Below are positions 1 to 8,012 of a DNA stretch of 42,556 nucleotides, one piece after another. The position numbers were made by a program, and so were the translations under genes. The notes under the pieces were generated by a model, which was not told where the DNA came from, did no database searches, and was given only the letters and a program-made list of their open reading frames with translations. Within the stretch, counting starts at the first letter, position 1. Each line of letters starts with the position of its first letter. Source of the stretch: an uncultured Clostridia bacterium (GTDB lineage Bacteria; Bacillota; Clostridia; Oscillospirales; Oscillospiraceae); contig CAMVBX010000002.1 of assembly GCA_947165825.1 (NCBI GenBank), positions 1-42,556 of the forward strand, in the 5' to 3' direction.

Positions 1-230
1 TTGGGTCGATTTCAGGTAAACTCCACCAGTTCATTGCACAGTGCGCTCCGTGAGCGGTATTTTGGCCCAGAAATGAATTCCGGGCCAAAATGGATCTTGA
101 CTCTATTCGCGCCTGCGGGCGCGAACTCTGCGAGGCTTTGGTACTTTGTCTACAGTCTGACCGGCGCGGCATACTGCCGCGCCGGTCCGTTTCGTTTTGC
201 CGTGCTGCCGGATCAGATCCGGCTATGGGT
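1..230. other. Non-coding left edge with hairpins
   Basis: I see no gene here. The stretch holds three inverted repeats: 60-68 with 82-90 (9 bp), 106-113 with 118-125 (8 bp), and the strong hairpin at 159-187 listed separately. It is the downstream flank of the minus-strand phosphoesterase that ends at 231. Positions 145-159 read TTTGTCTACAGTCTG, the complement of a core that recurs near 13.67 kb and 24.05 kb. Confidence 0.5.
159..187 (-). terminator. Hairpin after the secreted phosphoesterase
   Basis: A perfect 13-bp stem (159-171 with 175-187) with a TAC loop lies 44 bp past the stop codon of the minus-strand phosphoesterase. On the minus strand it is followed by AGACTGTAGACAAA, not by a T tract, so it is either a terminator lacking the U run or an mRNA 3'-end stabiliser. 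The same arrangement of GC-rich hairpin plus TGTAGACAAA occurs at 13.65 kb. Confidence 0.5.
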
Positions 231-2735
231 TCAGGGGATCAGCAGGACCTGGCCCACGTAGATCATCTTGGGATTCCTGATGACGCCCTTGTTGGCCTCG
301 TAGATCGTCTCCCACTTGAAGCCGGAGCCGTAATACTTCTGGGCGATGCGCCACAGGGTATCCCCGGCCGTGACCACGTAGAACTCACCCACGGGCTCCT
401 CAGGTTCGGCGGGCTGCTCGGGCTCAGCGGGGGCCTCCGGCGCAGCAGGTCCGTCCACCGTGATGACGGTGGCAGCCAGGCCGATGCCGTCAGCCTTCAC
501 GGCCACATAGTAGGTTCCGCCGTACGGGAAGTTCAGCGCAAAGGCGCCGTCCACGGCGTCCACGCCGGTGTCCGCCAGGGCATCCAGAGTCGTGCCGCAG
601 TATACGTCCCCGTCGATGGAATAGATCTCATAGACGTTGGACTCGTTGAAGTGCCAATACGCGGCGTCGAAGGCCACATCGGTACCGGCCTCCGCCTTCG
701 CGGTGAAGGGCTTCAGGAAGCTGGCGGAAGCGCGGTCCGCCTCGTCTTCATAGGTCAGGACGTAGTAGCAGTTGCCGGGCTCCAGGGCGCTGGAGGCGGA
801 GACGTAGCCCTTGGAGGAGTTGGTGGCCATCAGCCAGGTGTTCTCGGTATCCAGACCCCAGACGTTGGCCAGATAGCCGTAGCCGGCAGAGGCGACCTTG
901 GTCTCCACGGGGCACTCCGCGTCCTGCAGGGCCTGGAGCGCCTTGACGCCGGTGATGCCCTTGGTATAGGGCACAGGGTACATGAGGATGGGGGTGCCGG
1001 ATTTGCCCACGGCGATGCCGTCGGCCAGCTGGACCGTGATATAGACGTAGTCCGTGCTCCGGCCCGTGTCATAACGGTAGCCTGCGGTGACCAGCATGTT
1101 GTTGGTCACGGGGGTCGTCTCATCGAAGGGGATCGCGACGCAGTCATCCCAGTAGTACCAGCCGGTAAAGACGTAGCCGTCGAAGTCCTTCACCTCGGGG
1201 AGCTTCACGGTGCCGCCGTCATCCACATACTGGGCATCGTAGACCTCATATTTCACGCCGTCCCGGAAGCGGACCAGCCAGGGGGCCTCTACGCCCATCT
1301 TTTCCCCGCTGATGGTGTAATAGCTGTAGCTCAGCTTTTTGTCCGCACCGATGGTGACAACCAGGCCCTTGTTCATGGTGGCGGCGCTGCCGGCCTCGGG
1401 GCCGGTGTACTCGGCATCGGCGGTGCAGCCTGCGGCCAGATAGGTGAAGTTCAGCTTCACCGTGGTTCCCTCGGGCCCGGTGACGATCTCATCCCCGGGG
1501 AATTTGGGGTCATAGTAGAAGTCGTCATAATTGGAGTGGTTGTGGCCCCAGAGCACCACCAGGTTATCATGGGTGTTCAGCACGTCGATGAGGGCGGCGG
1601 CGCTCTTCATGTACCGCTCCTCGGCACGGCCGGAGGTGGGGTCAACGGCATTCCAGTAGTGGATGGGGAAATGGGTCAGAATGAAGATGGGGATATCGGT
1701 GGGGGCGGTCTTCAGATACTCCGCCAGCTCGGCAATATCCGCCTCGTCATAGTCATAGCTGAAGGTTTTCGCGATTTCGCCGCTGCCGAAGCAGTAGATG
1801 ATGTAGTCCTCGGTGCGGACCGCTTCGCCCACCTGCATCAGGCGCTTGGCGGCGTCGACCTGGTCATAGAGCTCAGCGTAATTGCCTCCGGCGGAGGGGA
1901 ACCATTCATGGTTGCCGTGGGTATACACAGCGGAGCCCACCTTGCCGGCCTCGATCTGGCTGTCCATGTAGTCCATGATCTCCCCGGTCCACTGCCAGAA
2001 CTGGTCTACGTTGGCATAGGCGGAGCCCATATCGCCGCAGAAGCCCATGCTGTCGATATAGCCCACGTCGGCCTCGGCAGCCTCCAGCCAGGTCTTCAGG
2101 TTCAGGTTCTTACCGTCATAGTGAACGTCGGAGGTGAAGGCCAGATGGATGGAGCCGTCCGCATCCTTCACGGCGCTCTTGACGATGGTCTCCGGCTCGG
2201 GATAGTCGATCTTGACCTTTTCCACGACGACCTCTTCGCCCCGGCCGAAAATCAGGACCTTGCAGGCCTCTTCCAGGGTGCCCTGATCGAAGGCGGTGCC
2301 GTCGAAGGTCATGTAATACTTGCCGCCATGGAGCGCGATGGTCTGGGTCTCGGCGTCATAGTCGAAGCCGCGGCCGCCGGAATAGGTCATGAAGCCGCCG
2401 GAACCCGCGAAGATGAAGCTGCCGGGATCGGCGAGGCTCTCCACCGTGGTGGTCGGATCATCGAAATGGGCGATCCAGATGGCGGTATCCGGCGCATCGG
2501 CGATCTGCCCGTCGGCAACGATGACCTCTTCAGCGCCAAGGCCGTCCTCACCCTTGGAAAGGGCGAAATACTTTCCGTCGGCCTCGGTGACGATGACGTA
2601 CTCCCGGCCGTTGGTCAGGACCGTGTCCGCCTCGAAGGGGCCTTCCGCAGCGCTCACCGTGATGGCTCCGCCCATAAGCGAAACCACCAGGATCAGCGTC
2701 AGCAGAAGGGACAAGAGTTTTCTGCCAGTTTTCAT
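231..2735 (-). CDS. Secreted multidomain metallophosphoesterase with C-terminal LysM
   Basis: 834 aa with a signal peptide (residues 1-30, cleavage near VSAA). After an N-terminal beta-rich part comes a calcineurin-like phosphoesterase domain (about 195-440) with the usual metal motifs: D203-x-H205, GD near 234, GNHE at 274-277, THFPIH near 354 and GHNH at 397-400. An InlB/Listeria-Bacteroides-type repeat follows (about 490-555, FTGWYYW and TPVTNNM), then a DUF4430-like stretch (about 565-665), a beta domain, a Pro/Glu linker (763-783) and a LysM domain (785-834, VTAGDTLWRIAQKYY) that should bind peptidoglycan. It probably acts outside the cell, held on the wall. The substrate is unknown; phosphodiester or nucleotide hydrolysis is family inference. 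Start chosen by GGAGAAGAAGT before ATG and the clean signal peptide. Confidence 0.88.
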   Translation of the reverse strand: MKTGRKLLSLLLTLILVVSLMGGAITVSAAEGPFEADTVLTNGREYVIVTEADGKYFALSKGEDGLGAEEVIVADGQIADAPDTAIWIAHFDDPTTTVESLADPGSFIFAGSGGFMTYSGGRGFDYDAETQTIALHGGKYYMTFDGTAFDQGTLEEACKVLIFGRGEEVVVEKVKIDYPEPETIVKSAVKDADGSIHLAFTSDVHYDGKNLNLKTWLEAAEADVGYIDSMGFCGDMGSAYANVDQFWQWTGEIMDYMDSQIEAGKVGSAVYTHGNHEWFPSAGGNYAELYDQVDAAKRLMQVGEAVRTEDYIIYCFGSGEIAKTFSYDYDEADIAELAEYLKTAPTDIPIFILTHFPIHYWNAVDPTSGRAEERYMKSAAALIDVLNTHDNLVVLWGHNHSNYDDFYYDPKFPGDEIVTGPEGTTVKLNFTYLAAGCTADAEYTGPEAGSAATMNKGLVVTIGADKKLSYSYYTISGEKMGVEAPWLVRFRDGVKYEVYDAQYVDDGGTVKLPEVKDFDGYVFTGWYYWDDCVAIPFDETTPVTNNMLVTAGYRYDTGRSTDYVYITVQLADGIAVGKSGTPILMYPVPYTKGITGVKALQALQDAECPVETKVASAGYGYLANVWGLDTENTWLMATNSSKGYVSASSALEPGNCYYVLTYEDEADRASASFLKPFTAKAEAGTDVAFDAAYWHFNESNVYEIYSIDGDVYCGTTLDALADTGVDAVDGAFALNFPYGGTYYVAVKADGIGLAATVITVDGPAAPEAPAEPEQPAEPEEPVGEFYVVTAGDTLWRIAQKYYGSGFKWETIYEANKGVIRNPKMIYVGQVLLIP

Positions 2736-2784
2736 ACTTCTTCTCCTTTATAAAAAATTTTCTTGCTTCCCAAAAAGACTGTGC

Positions 2785-2820
2785 CTCCCTCCGGGAGAGC
2801 CGGATCCGAAGGATCGGCTC
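2785..2820 (-). other. Leader hairpins of the phosphoesterase mRNA
   Basis: The predicted 5' leader of the phosphoesterase mRNA contains two adjacent GC-rich hairpins: CTCCC/GGGAG (2785-2797) and a bulged GAGCC-GATCC hairpin with a GAA loop (2797-2820). They sit about 50-85 nt upstream of the start codon. I do not recognise a known riboswitch here; they may only stabilise the mRNA. Confidence 0.3.
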
Positions 2821-2902
2821 ACGAAAAGGAAGGGCAGATATTGCATAAAGAAAATAAAGAATTGTTGGACATCCCCGATTTGTCAAAGATGCCAACGCCT
2901 GC

Positions 2903-2931
2903 ATTATAACGGCTGCAGCAAAAAAAGGCAA
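2903..2931 (-). promoter_or_regulatory. Sigma-70 promoter for the phosphoesterase
   Basis: On the minus strand TTGCCT (2926-2931) and TATAAT (2903-2908) are separated by exactly 17 bp. Transcription would begin near 2896, giving a leader of about 160 nt before the ATG at 2735. Confidence 0.6.
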
Positions 2932-3001
2932 GACTAACCATCACATTTTCTTCATATTTGATTGTTTGTTTCTTCACATTTCGCCGCGGATCGTATTCCC
3001 G

Positions 3002-3030
3002 TTGTCTTTGCCCGCTCCCTGTGTTATACT
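3002..3030 (+). promoter_or_regulatory. Sigma-70 promoter for the Pr6Pr-like membrane protein
   Basis: TTGTCT (3002-3007), 17-bp spacer, TATACT (3025-3030). The predicted start site near 3037 leaves room for the AAAGGAG site that selects the ATG at 3076. It would put the earlier in-frame ATGs at 3046 and 3055 at the very 5' end of the mRNA. Confidence 0.65.
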
Positions 3031-3075
3031 GAATAAACATACAGGATGGGCAGTATGGGAAAGGAGCGAGCAGAG

Positions 3076-3987
3076 ATGGATAAAGTCATGAAGCACACCC
3101 GCAGACAGTGCCTCCTTGCCCTGTTCAGCGCGCTGTGCGTGGTGGTATGCGTATGCATCGGCGTCACCATGAACCTCACGACCCTGCAGGACGAGAACTT
3201 CGATCACATGGGTCTGCGCACCTTCTGCATGTTCACGGTGAACTCCAATATCCTGGCCGCGGCGGCCATGGCCATGGTCATCCCCTATACCCTGGACGGG
3301 CTTCGGAAGCACAACTACCATATGCCCCGGTGGATCGTAGTCCTGGTATACGCCGGGGTCACGGCGGTATCCCTCACCTTTCTCATCTCCCTGTGCATCC
3401 TGGCTCCGGTGAAGGGCTTTCTGCTGATCTTCTCCGGGTCGCGCTTCTTCCTGCACGGGGTCTGCCCGATCCTGGCCTTCGTCGCCTTCTGCTTCTTCAT
3501 GAGCGAGAAGCGCCTGGGGATCCTGGATTCCCTGCTGGCCCTGATCCCGGTGGCGATCTATTCCGCCCTGTACTACGTCATGGTGGCGGTGATCGGGGAG
3601 GAAAACGGAGGCTGGAACGACTTTTACGGCTTCCTCACCCGTCTGCCCGCCTGGATCCCCATGACGCTGATCCTTCCCCTCACCTTCGGCATTGCCACGG
3701 TGATCCGGATCCTGCATAACCGGAGCTTTGACCGGCGCAAGACCGAAGAAGCCGCCTTCTTCAAGGCGGCTTTCGGAGACGCGGATATCCGGAAGATCGT
3801 GGCCGCGCTGGCCAGGTCCCACAGCGCCAGCATGAAGAACGCGGATATTCTGATCCCCTCCCGGGTCATCACCATCCTGCTGGAAAACAACGAAGGAGAC
3901 TGCACCATGGAGGAGCTGTGCCAGCTGTATCTCCGGGAATACATGGAAAACAGCGACGTAATGAAGATCGACAAAATGTGGATCTGA
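3076..3987 (+). CDS. Polytopic membrane protein, Pr6Pr-like
   Basis: 303 aa from the ATG preceded by AAAGGAG (3060-3066); in-frame ATGs at 3046 and 3055 lack such a site. About six hydrophobic segments fill the first 220 residues, with FTVNSNILAA near residue 48. This resembles the FT-x-x-SN motif of bacterial Pr6Pr-type membrane proteins, but that assignment is tentative. The last 75 residues are a soluble, charged tail. Function is unknown. It is transcribed alone: its own promoter lies at 3002-3030 and a hairpin follows directly. Confidence 0.7.
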   Translation: MDKVMKHTRRQCLLALFSALCVVVCVCIGVTMNLTTLQDENFDHMGLRTFCMFTVNSNILAAAAMAMVIPYTLDGLRKHNYHMPRWIVVLVYAGVTAVSLTFLISLCILAPVKGFLLIFSGSRFFLHGVCPILAFVAFCFFMSEKRLGILDSLLALIPVAIYSALYYVMVAVIGEENGGWNDFYGFLTRLPAWIPMTLILPLTFGIATVIRILHNRSFDRRKTEEAAFFKAAFGDADIRKIVAALARSHSASMKNADILIPSRVITILLENNEGDCTMEELCQLYLREYMENSDVMKIDKMWI

Positions 3988-3994
3988 CGCAATG

Positions 3995-4019
3995 CCCCCC
4001 GCGTTGACAACGCGGGGGG
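3995..4019 (+). terminator. Hairpin after the membrane protein, overlapping the next promoter
   Basis: An 11-bp perfect stem (3995-4005 with 4009-4019) with loop GAC starts 8 bp past the stop codon. No T tract follows. The loop and arms contain TTGACA (4004-4009), the -35 box of the next gene. Confidence 0.55.
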
Positions 4020-4032
4020 TACATGGTACTAT
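4004..4032 (+). promoter_or_regulatory. Promoter for the M16C peptidase
   Basis: Consensus TTGACA (4004-4009), 17-bp spacer, TACTAT (4027-4032). The -35 box is embedded in the preceding hairpin. Transcription would start near 4039, so the second hairpin (4049-4072) is in the 5' leader. Confidence 0.6.
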
Positions 4033-4048
4033 TTCCACATGAACCATG

Positions 4049-4072
4049 CCCCGGGCCGGGACAGGCCCGGGG
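4049..4072 (+). other. Hairpin in the leader of the M16C peptidase
   Basis: A 9-bp all-GC stem (4049-4057 with 4064-4072) with a 6-nt loop lies 25 bp before the start codon and 12 bp before the AGGAG site. It may act as a stabilising 5' hairpin, or as a second terminator part for the upstream gene. Confidence 0.4.
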
Positions 4073-4097
4073 ACTTTACTGAACAGGAGCAATCACG

Positions 4098-6986
4098 ATG
4101 CAGCTGAACGAAGTCATACACGGTTTTCGGATCGACCGCATCCGCCCCCTGGAGGAGCTGGGCGGGCGGCTGGTGGAGATGGAGCACCTGGGCACCGGAG
4201 CCAAGCTCTGCTGGCTGGACCGGCCGGACGAGAACAAGGCCTTTTCCATTGCCTTCAAGACCCTGCCGGAGGATTCCACCGGCGTATTCCACATTCTTGA
4301 GCATTCGGTGCTCTGCGGCTCGGACAAGTATCCGCTGAAGGAGCCCTTTGTGGAGCTGCTGAAAAGCTCGGTGCAAACCTTCCTCAATGCCCTCACCTAT
4401 CCGGACAAGACCGTCTATCCCGTGAGCACCCGGAACGACCAGGACCTGCTGAACCTGATGGATGTGTATCTGGATGCCGTGCTCCACCCCGCCATCTATC
4501 ACAAGCCGGAGATCTTCCGGCAGGAGGGCTGGCGCTACGAGGGCGAGGGGGACAGCCTGGGATATCAGGGCGTCGTGTTCAACGAGATGAAGGGCAGCAT
4601 GGCCTCCCCCACCACCCTCATGGCCCATGAATCCATGCGGCTTCTCTTCCCGGACAACTGCTACCGCTTCAATTCCGGCGGCGATCCCGCCTGCATCCCG
4701 GATCTCACCTATGAGCAGTTCATCGCCAACCACCGGAAATATTATCACCCCGCCAATTCCCGCATCTCCCTGGTGGGCAGCGTGGATCTGGACCCGGTGC
4801 TGGCCAAGATCGATTCCTTCCTCCGGGACTTCTCCCGCCAGGAGGCGGATTTCCCCATTCCCTTCCAGAAGCCCGTGGCCGCCGTCACGGAGACGGTGCC
4901 CTATGAGATCGGCGAGGAGGAGAATCCGGAGAAGCGGACCATCGTCTGCAGCTCCCGGATCCTGGGCTCCTACGCGGAGCGGGAAAAGCTGTTTGCCGCC
5001 GCCGTACTGACGGATTATCTGGCGGGAGACAACGAAGCGCCCCTGAAGCGGGCGGTGATTGACAGCGGCCTCGCCCAGGACTTTCTGCTGGACCTGGACA
5101 GCGGCGCGCTGCAGGCCACCCTGGCCTGGGTCGCCATGAATACCGAGGTGGAAAACCTGGAAGACCTGCGGAAGGTCGTCCGGGATACTCTTACCGATCT
5201 GGCGGAAAACGGGCTGGACAAGGCCAGGCTTTCCGCCTGCTTCCATCGCTATGCCTTCAACAAGCGGGACCGGGAGGGCGGATGGGCCCCCAGGAGCCTG
5301 CTGGAGGCGATCACCATGCTGGATACCTGGCTCTATGGCGGAGACCCGGCAGATTCCCTCATTGTGGAGCCTGCGCTGAAGACCCTGGAAGCCGGGTTGG
5401 AAAACGGTTATTTTGAAAAGCTGATCCGGGAGTTCTTCCTGGACGACGCCCACGGCGTCACCGTGGTAATGGTCCCCTCCCGCACCCTGGGCGGGGAGAA
5501 GCGGGAAAAGGAAGCCGCCCGGGTCCGGGGGGAAACCGCCGGATGGACCGAGGCGGACAAGGCTGCCCAGAAAGACCGGGCGGAGCGCCTCCTCCAGTGG
5601 CAGCAGACGCCGGACAGTCCCGAAGCCCTGGCCAGCATCCCCATGCTGAAGCTCGCGGACCTGGCGGAGAAGCCGGAGCCGCTGCAGATGACCGAGACGA
5701 AGAAGAACGGCATTCCCGTCATGAGGCATACCACAGGCAGCGATATCGCCTTTATCCGGGCCCACTTCCTGGCCTCCGACCTCACCGCCGAGGAGCTGAG
5801 CAAGCTGGCTATGCTGTGCCAGGTGCTGGGTGTCATGGCGACGAAGAAGCACAGCCGGGCCGCCCTCCCCCTGGAGATCAAGAACATCCTGGGCCGGGTG
5901 AGCTTCTCCCCCGCCGTTCTGCCGGGAACCGATCCCCTGCACTGCCGGGTGATGCTCAACGTCTCCGCTGCCTGCCTGGCCGAGCTCTGCGGTCCCGCTG
6001 CCGAGCTCCTCACCGAGCTCCTCACCGAGACCCTCTGGGAGGACACAGACCTCCTGCGGGACGTGATGCAGCAGGCCTCCGCAGCCGCCAAGATGACCCT
6101 GGCGGGGAACGGCATCAACTATGCCATTACCCGCGCCCTGAGCTATCAGACCGCCCACGGCGCCGCCGGAGAAGCCATTAGCGGCGTCAGCGCCCTCCAG
6201 TGGCTGGACAGAACCCTGAACGCCGGGGACGAGGCTTTGAAATCGCTGCTTGCGGATATGGCCGGTCTGATGAGCAGGCTGGTCACCCGGGAGCGGATGA
6301 CGGTCTCCGTCTCCGAAGCCTTCGGGGACGCGGCCCTGGACCGTTTCCTGAGTCTCATTCCGTCTGCCGGGAGCGCTCCTGCCGCCGAAGCCGCCTATCC
6401 CCTGCCCGGCATCCGCCGGGAGGGCATCGTGATCCCCGCCCAGGTGGGCTTCGCCGTGATGGGCACCAGCTTCGCTCTCCACGGAAGGAAGTACAGCGGC
6501 AGCATCCCCGTGCTGGCCAACGTACTGAATTATATGTACCTGTGGAACGAGATCCGGGTCCAGGGAGGCGCCTACGGCTGCGGCTTCATCGGCCGGGATA
6601 CGGGGGACGCCGCCTTCTATACCTACCGGGATCCCCAGCCCGTCCGTTCCCTGGGGGTGATCGCCCGGGCGGCGGACTTCCTGCGGCAATTCTGCGCCGC
6701 CTCCCCCGATCTTACGGGCTTCATCCTCAGCTCCGTTTCCACCCTGGATCCCCTGCGCACGCCGGAGGAAAAGATCTCCTCGGCGGAGAACCGGCACTTC
6801 CTGGGCATCGACCAGGCGGAAATCGACCGGCGCTATGCCGCCCTGATCCATACGACGCCGGAGGATCTGCTGGCCCTGGCGGGGATCCTGGAGGATATCG
6901 CCGGGGACGACGCGGTATGCGTGGCGGCGGGCAAGGACCTGCTGGACGCCTGCGGCGACCGGCTCACGGAGACCGTCACGGTGTGA
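4098..6986 (+). CDS. M16C-family zinc metallopeptidase (presequence protease-like)
   Basis: 962 aa, the size expected of single-chain M16C enzymes (PreP, yeast Cym1, clostridial insulinase-family proteins). These close two half-barrels around unfolded peptides and degrade them. The inverted zinc motif HxxEH is seen as HILEHSVLCGSDKYP near residue 60, with the downstream E-rich helix expected in the family. The middle region matches the M16C-associated linker domain and the last third the inactive second half. No signal peptide, so it is cytoplasmic and likely turns over peptides. AGGAG at 4085-4089 sets the ATG. It is monocistronic, between its own promoter and the terminator at 7059. Confidence 0.92.
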   Translation: MQLNEVIHGFRIDRIRPLEELGGRLVEMEHLGTGAKLCWLDRPDENKAFSIAFKTLPEDSTGVFHILEHSVLCGSDKYPLKEPFVELLKSSVQTFLNALTYPDKTVYPVSTRNDQDLLNLMDVYLDAVLHPAIYHKPEIFRQEGWRYEGEGDSLGYQGVVFNEMKGSMASPTTLMAHESMRLLFPDNCYRFNSGGDPACIPDLTYEQFIANHRKYYHPANSRISLVGSVDLDPVLAKIDSFLRDFSRQEADFPIPFQKPVAAVTETVPYEIGEEENPEKRTIVCSSRILGSYAEREKLFAAAVLTDYLAGDNEAPLKRAVIDSGLAQDFLLDLDSGALQATLAWVAMNTEVENLEDLRKVVRDTLTDLAENGLDKARLSACFHRYAFNKRDREGGWAPRSLLEAITMLDTWLYGGDPADSLIVEPALKTLEAGLENGYFEKLIREFFLDDAHGVTVVMVPSRTLGGEKREKEAARVRGETAGWTEADKAAQKDRAERLLQWQQTPDSPEALASIPMLKLADLAEKPEPLQMTETKKNGIPVMRHTTGSDIAFIRAHFLASDLTAEELSKLAMLCQVLGVMATKKHSRAALPLEIKNILGRVSFSPAVLPGTDPLHCRVMLNVSAACLAELCGPAAELLTELLTETLWEDTDLLRDVMQQASAAAKMTLAGNGINYAITRALSYQTAHGAAGEAISGVSALQWLDRTLNAGDEALKSLLADMAGLMSRLVTRERMTVSVSEAFGDAALDRFLSLIPSAGSAPAAEAAYPLPGIRREGIVIPAQVGFAVMGTSFALHGRKYSGSIPVLANVLNYMYLWNEIRVQGGAYGCGFIGRDTGDAAFYTYRDPQPVRSLGVIARAADFLRQFCAASPDLTGFILSSVSTLDPLRTPEEKISSAENRHFLGIDQAEIDRRYAALIHTTPEDLLALAGILEDIAGDDAVCVAAGKDLLDACGDRLTETVTV

Positions 6987-7058
6987 TTCATTCCGCAAAA
7001 CCCAGAAAAAAACCGGGAGCCGCCCGTTAGCGGAGATACCGAAAGGCGCGATATACGG

Positions 7059-7093
7059 AACGGAGGCGCAGCACCTGCCGCGCCTCCGTTTTT
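7059..7093 (+). terminator. Intrinsic terminator of the M16C peptidase
   Basis: An 11-bp perfect stem (7059-7069 with 7080-7090) with a 10-nt loop runs straight into TTTTT (7089-7093). It lies about 70 bp past the stop codon. The remaining bases up to 7250 show no gene. Confidence 0.85.
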
Positions 7094-7250
7094 CATCGCT
7101 CTGCTTTTGTGTCTCTTTCTTGATTCCGTTCAACCGTTTTTCATGTGTATATCACCCGCTGTGGTCTTTCAGCCTGGAGCGTGCAAAGTATCCCGGGCCG
7201 CAGCATACCAGGGCTTCCCTCGTTGGCGGCGCCGGGTCCATTGCAAGGCA

Positions 7251-7574
7251 TTAAAGGCTTTTGGCCACAATTTGAGGGTCGTTGATCGCATTGTCCAGCA
7301 GACGGCTAAGGAACCCCGTATAGCCCTTGCCGGTCGCTTTTGCTTTTTCCAGCGTCTCCGGCGAAATACGCAGCGCGACCACCGGCTTTACACGCTGAGA
7401 ACGGCGGTTTCTTGCAATGGCAGCCATTTCCGCATACTGTTCCAACGTCAGTTCCGGTGCGTCCTCATCCGGCATGACGGGCAAGGAAGCGGCAAGCTCG
7501 ATCTCACGAATCTGCGCCTCCGTCGGCTGCTGTCCCGGATGAATGACAGTACGAACAATCTTTTCATTCTCCAT
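7251..7574 (-). CDS. brnA: BrnA-family antitoxin
   Basis: 107 aa. The C-terminal half (VKPVVALRISPETLEKAK, then GYTGFLSRLLDNAI) is the BrnA ribbon-helix-helix/dimerisation domain, which neutralises BrnT and binds the operon's own promoter. The N-terminal 60 residues are acidic and probably wrap the toxin. AAGGAAG seven bases upstream gives a good ribosome site. The start overlaps the end of brnT by 11 bp, so the two are translationally coupled. Both genes are less GC-rich than their surroundings. Confidence 0.85.
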   Translation of the reverse strand: MENEKIVRTVIHPGQQPTEAQIREIELAASLPVMPDEDAPELTLEQYAEMAAIARNRRSQRVKPVVALRISPETLEKAKATGKGYTGFLSRLLDNAINDPQIVAKSL

Positions 7575-7851
7575 AATAGATCTTCCTTTCAGTCGAAGTA
7601 GCCAAACGGGCAGAAATCAGACGCGCAGCTTCACCCCGCATCGTGTAAACGACATACAAAACGCCTTGAACACATCCGAGCACGACATAGCGATCCTCAT
7701 CCAAACTATGCAGCTTGTCATAGTATTCTATCCGCTCCTCGTCGGCAAATACCAAGGCTGCAGTCTCAAAGCTGATGCCGTGCTTCCGAATGTTGATCAG
7801 ATTCTTCTTGTCATCCCATTCAACCAGCGTTTCACCAATACTCGTTTTCAT
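7564..7851 (-). CDS. brnT: BrnT-family ribonuclease toxin
   Basis: 95 aa, the normal BrnT size. It carries the family core VEWDDKKNLINIRKHGISFE near residues 10-29 and the LISARLATSTERK-type C-terminus with the Arg/Glu residues expected of this RelE-fold RNase. The toxin-first order with brnA immediately downstream is characteristic. The promoter's -10 box ends only 7 bases before the ATG and no ribosome site precedes it. The mRNA would therefore be leaderless or nearly so, which could keep toxin output below that of the well-initiated antitoxin. No better downstream start is visible. Confidence 0.85.
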   Translation of the reverse strand: MKTSIGETLVEWDDKKNLINIRKHGISFETAALVFADEERIEYYDKLHSLDEDRYVVLGCVQGVLYVVYTMRGEAARLISARLATSTERKIYYGE

Positions 7852-7855
7852 GGTT

Positions 7856-7877
7856 TAAGTATAACAATAAGTATTAC
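7856..7877. promoter_or_regulatory. Direct-repeat operator candidate for BrnA
   Basis: TAAGTATAAC (7856-7865) and TAAGTATTAC (7868-7877) form a 12-bp-period direct repeat covering the -10 box and spacer of the brnTA promoter. Ribbon-helix-helix antitoxins often bind short repeats in this position, so this is the likely autoregulatory site. That role is inference. Confidence 0.45.
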
Positions 7878-7886
7878 GCTTGTCAA
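7858..7886 (-). promoter_or_regulatory. brnTA promoter
   Basis: On the minus strand TTGACA (7881-7886), 17-bp spacer, TATACT (7858-7863): near-consensus and strong. The predicted start site coincides with the brnT ATG at 7851. Confidence 0.75.
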
Positions 7887-7946
7887 GGCGACTGTCCCAC
7901 GTACTCGTTCGGATCGCTCAAGACAGCTTCGGTCATTCTTTATGCC

Positions 7947-7975
7947 TTGCTCCAATCCATTGCGGATGGTATAAT
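7947..7975 (+). promoter_or_regulatory. Promoter for the GNAT acetyltransferase
   Basis: TTGCTC (7947-7952), 17-bp spacer, TATAAT (7970-7975). Transcription would start near 7982, which rules out the longer frame opening with TTG at 7947 and supports the ATG at 8013. Confidence 0.7.
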
Positions 7976-8012
7976 CCAGGGAAAAAACATCGGACTTGGG
8001 GAAAGAAACCTT

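Noticed and set aside
90..2753. An 887-residue plus-strand frame over the secreted phosphoesterase
   Set aside because: Antisense to a protein with signal peptide, phosphoesterase and LysM motifs. The translation is Gly/Val/His-rich without features.
4029..7133. A 1034-residue minus-strand frame over the M16C peptidase
   Set aside because: Antisense shadow of a gene with a complete HxxEH motif. No ribosome site, and composition typical of shadow frames.
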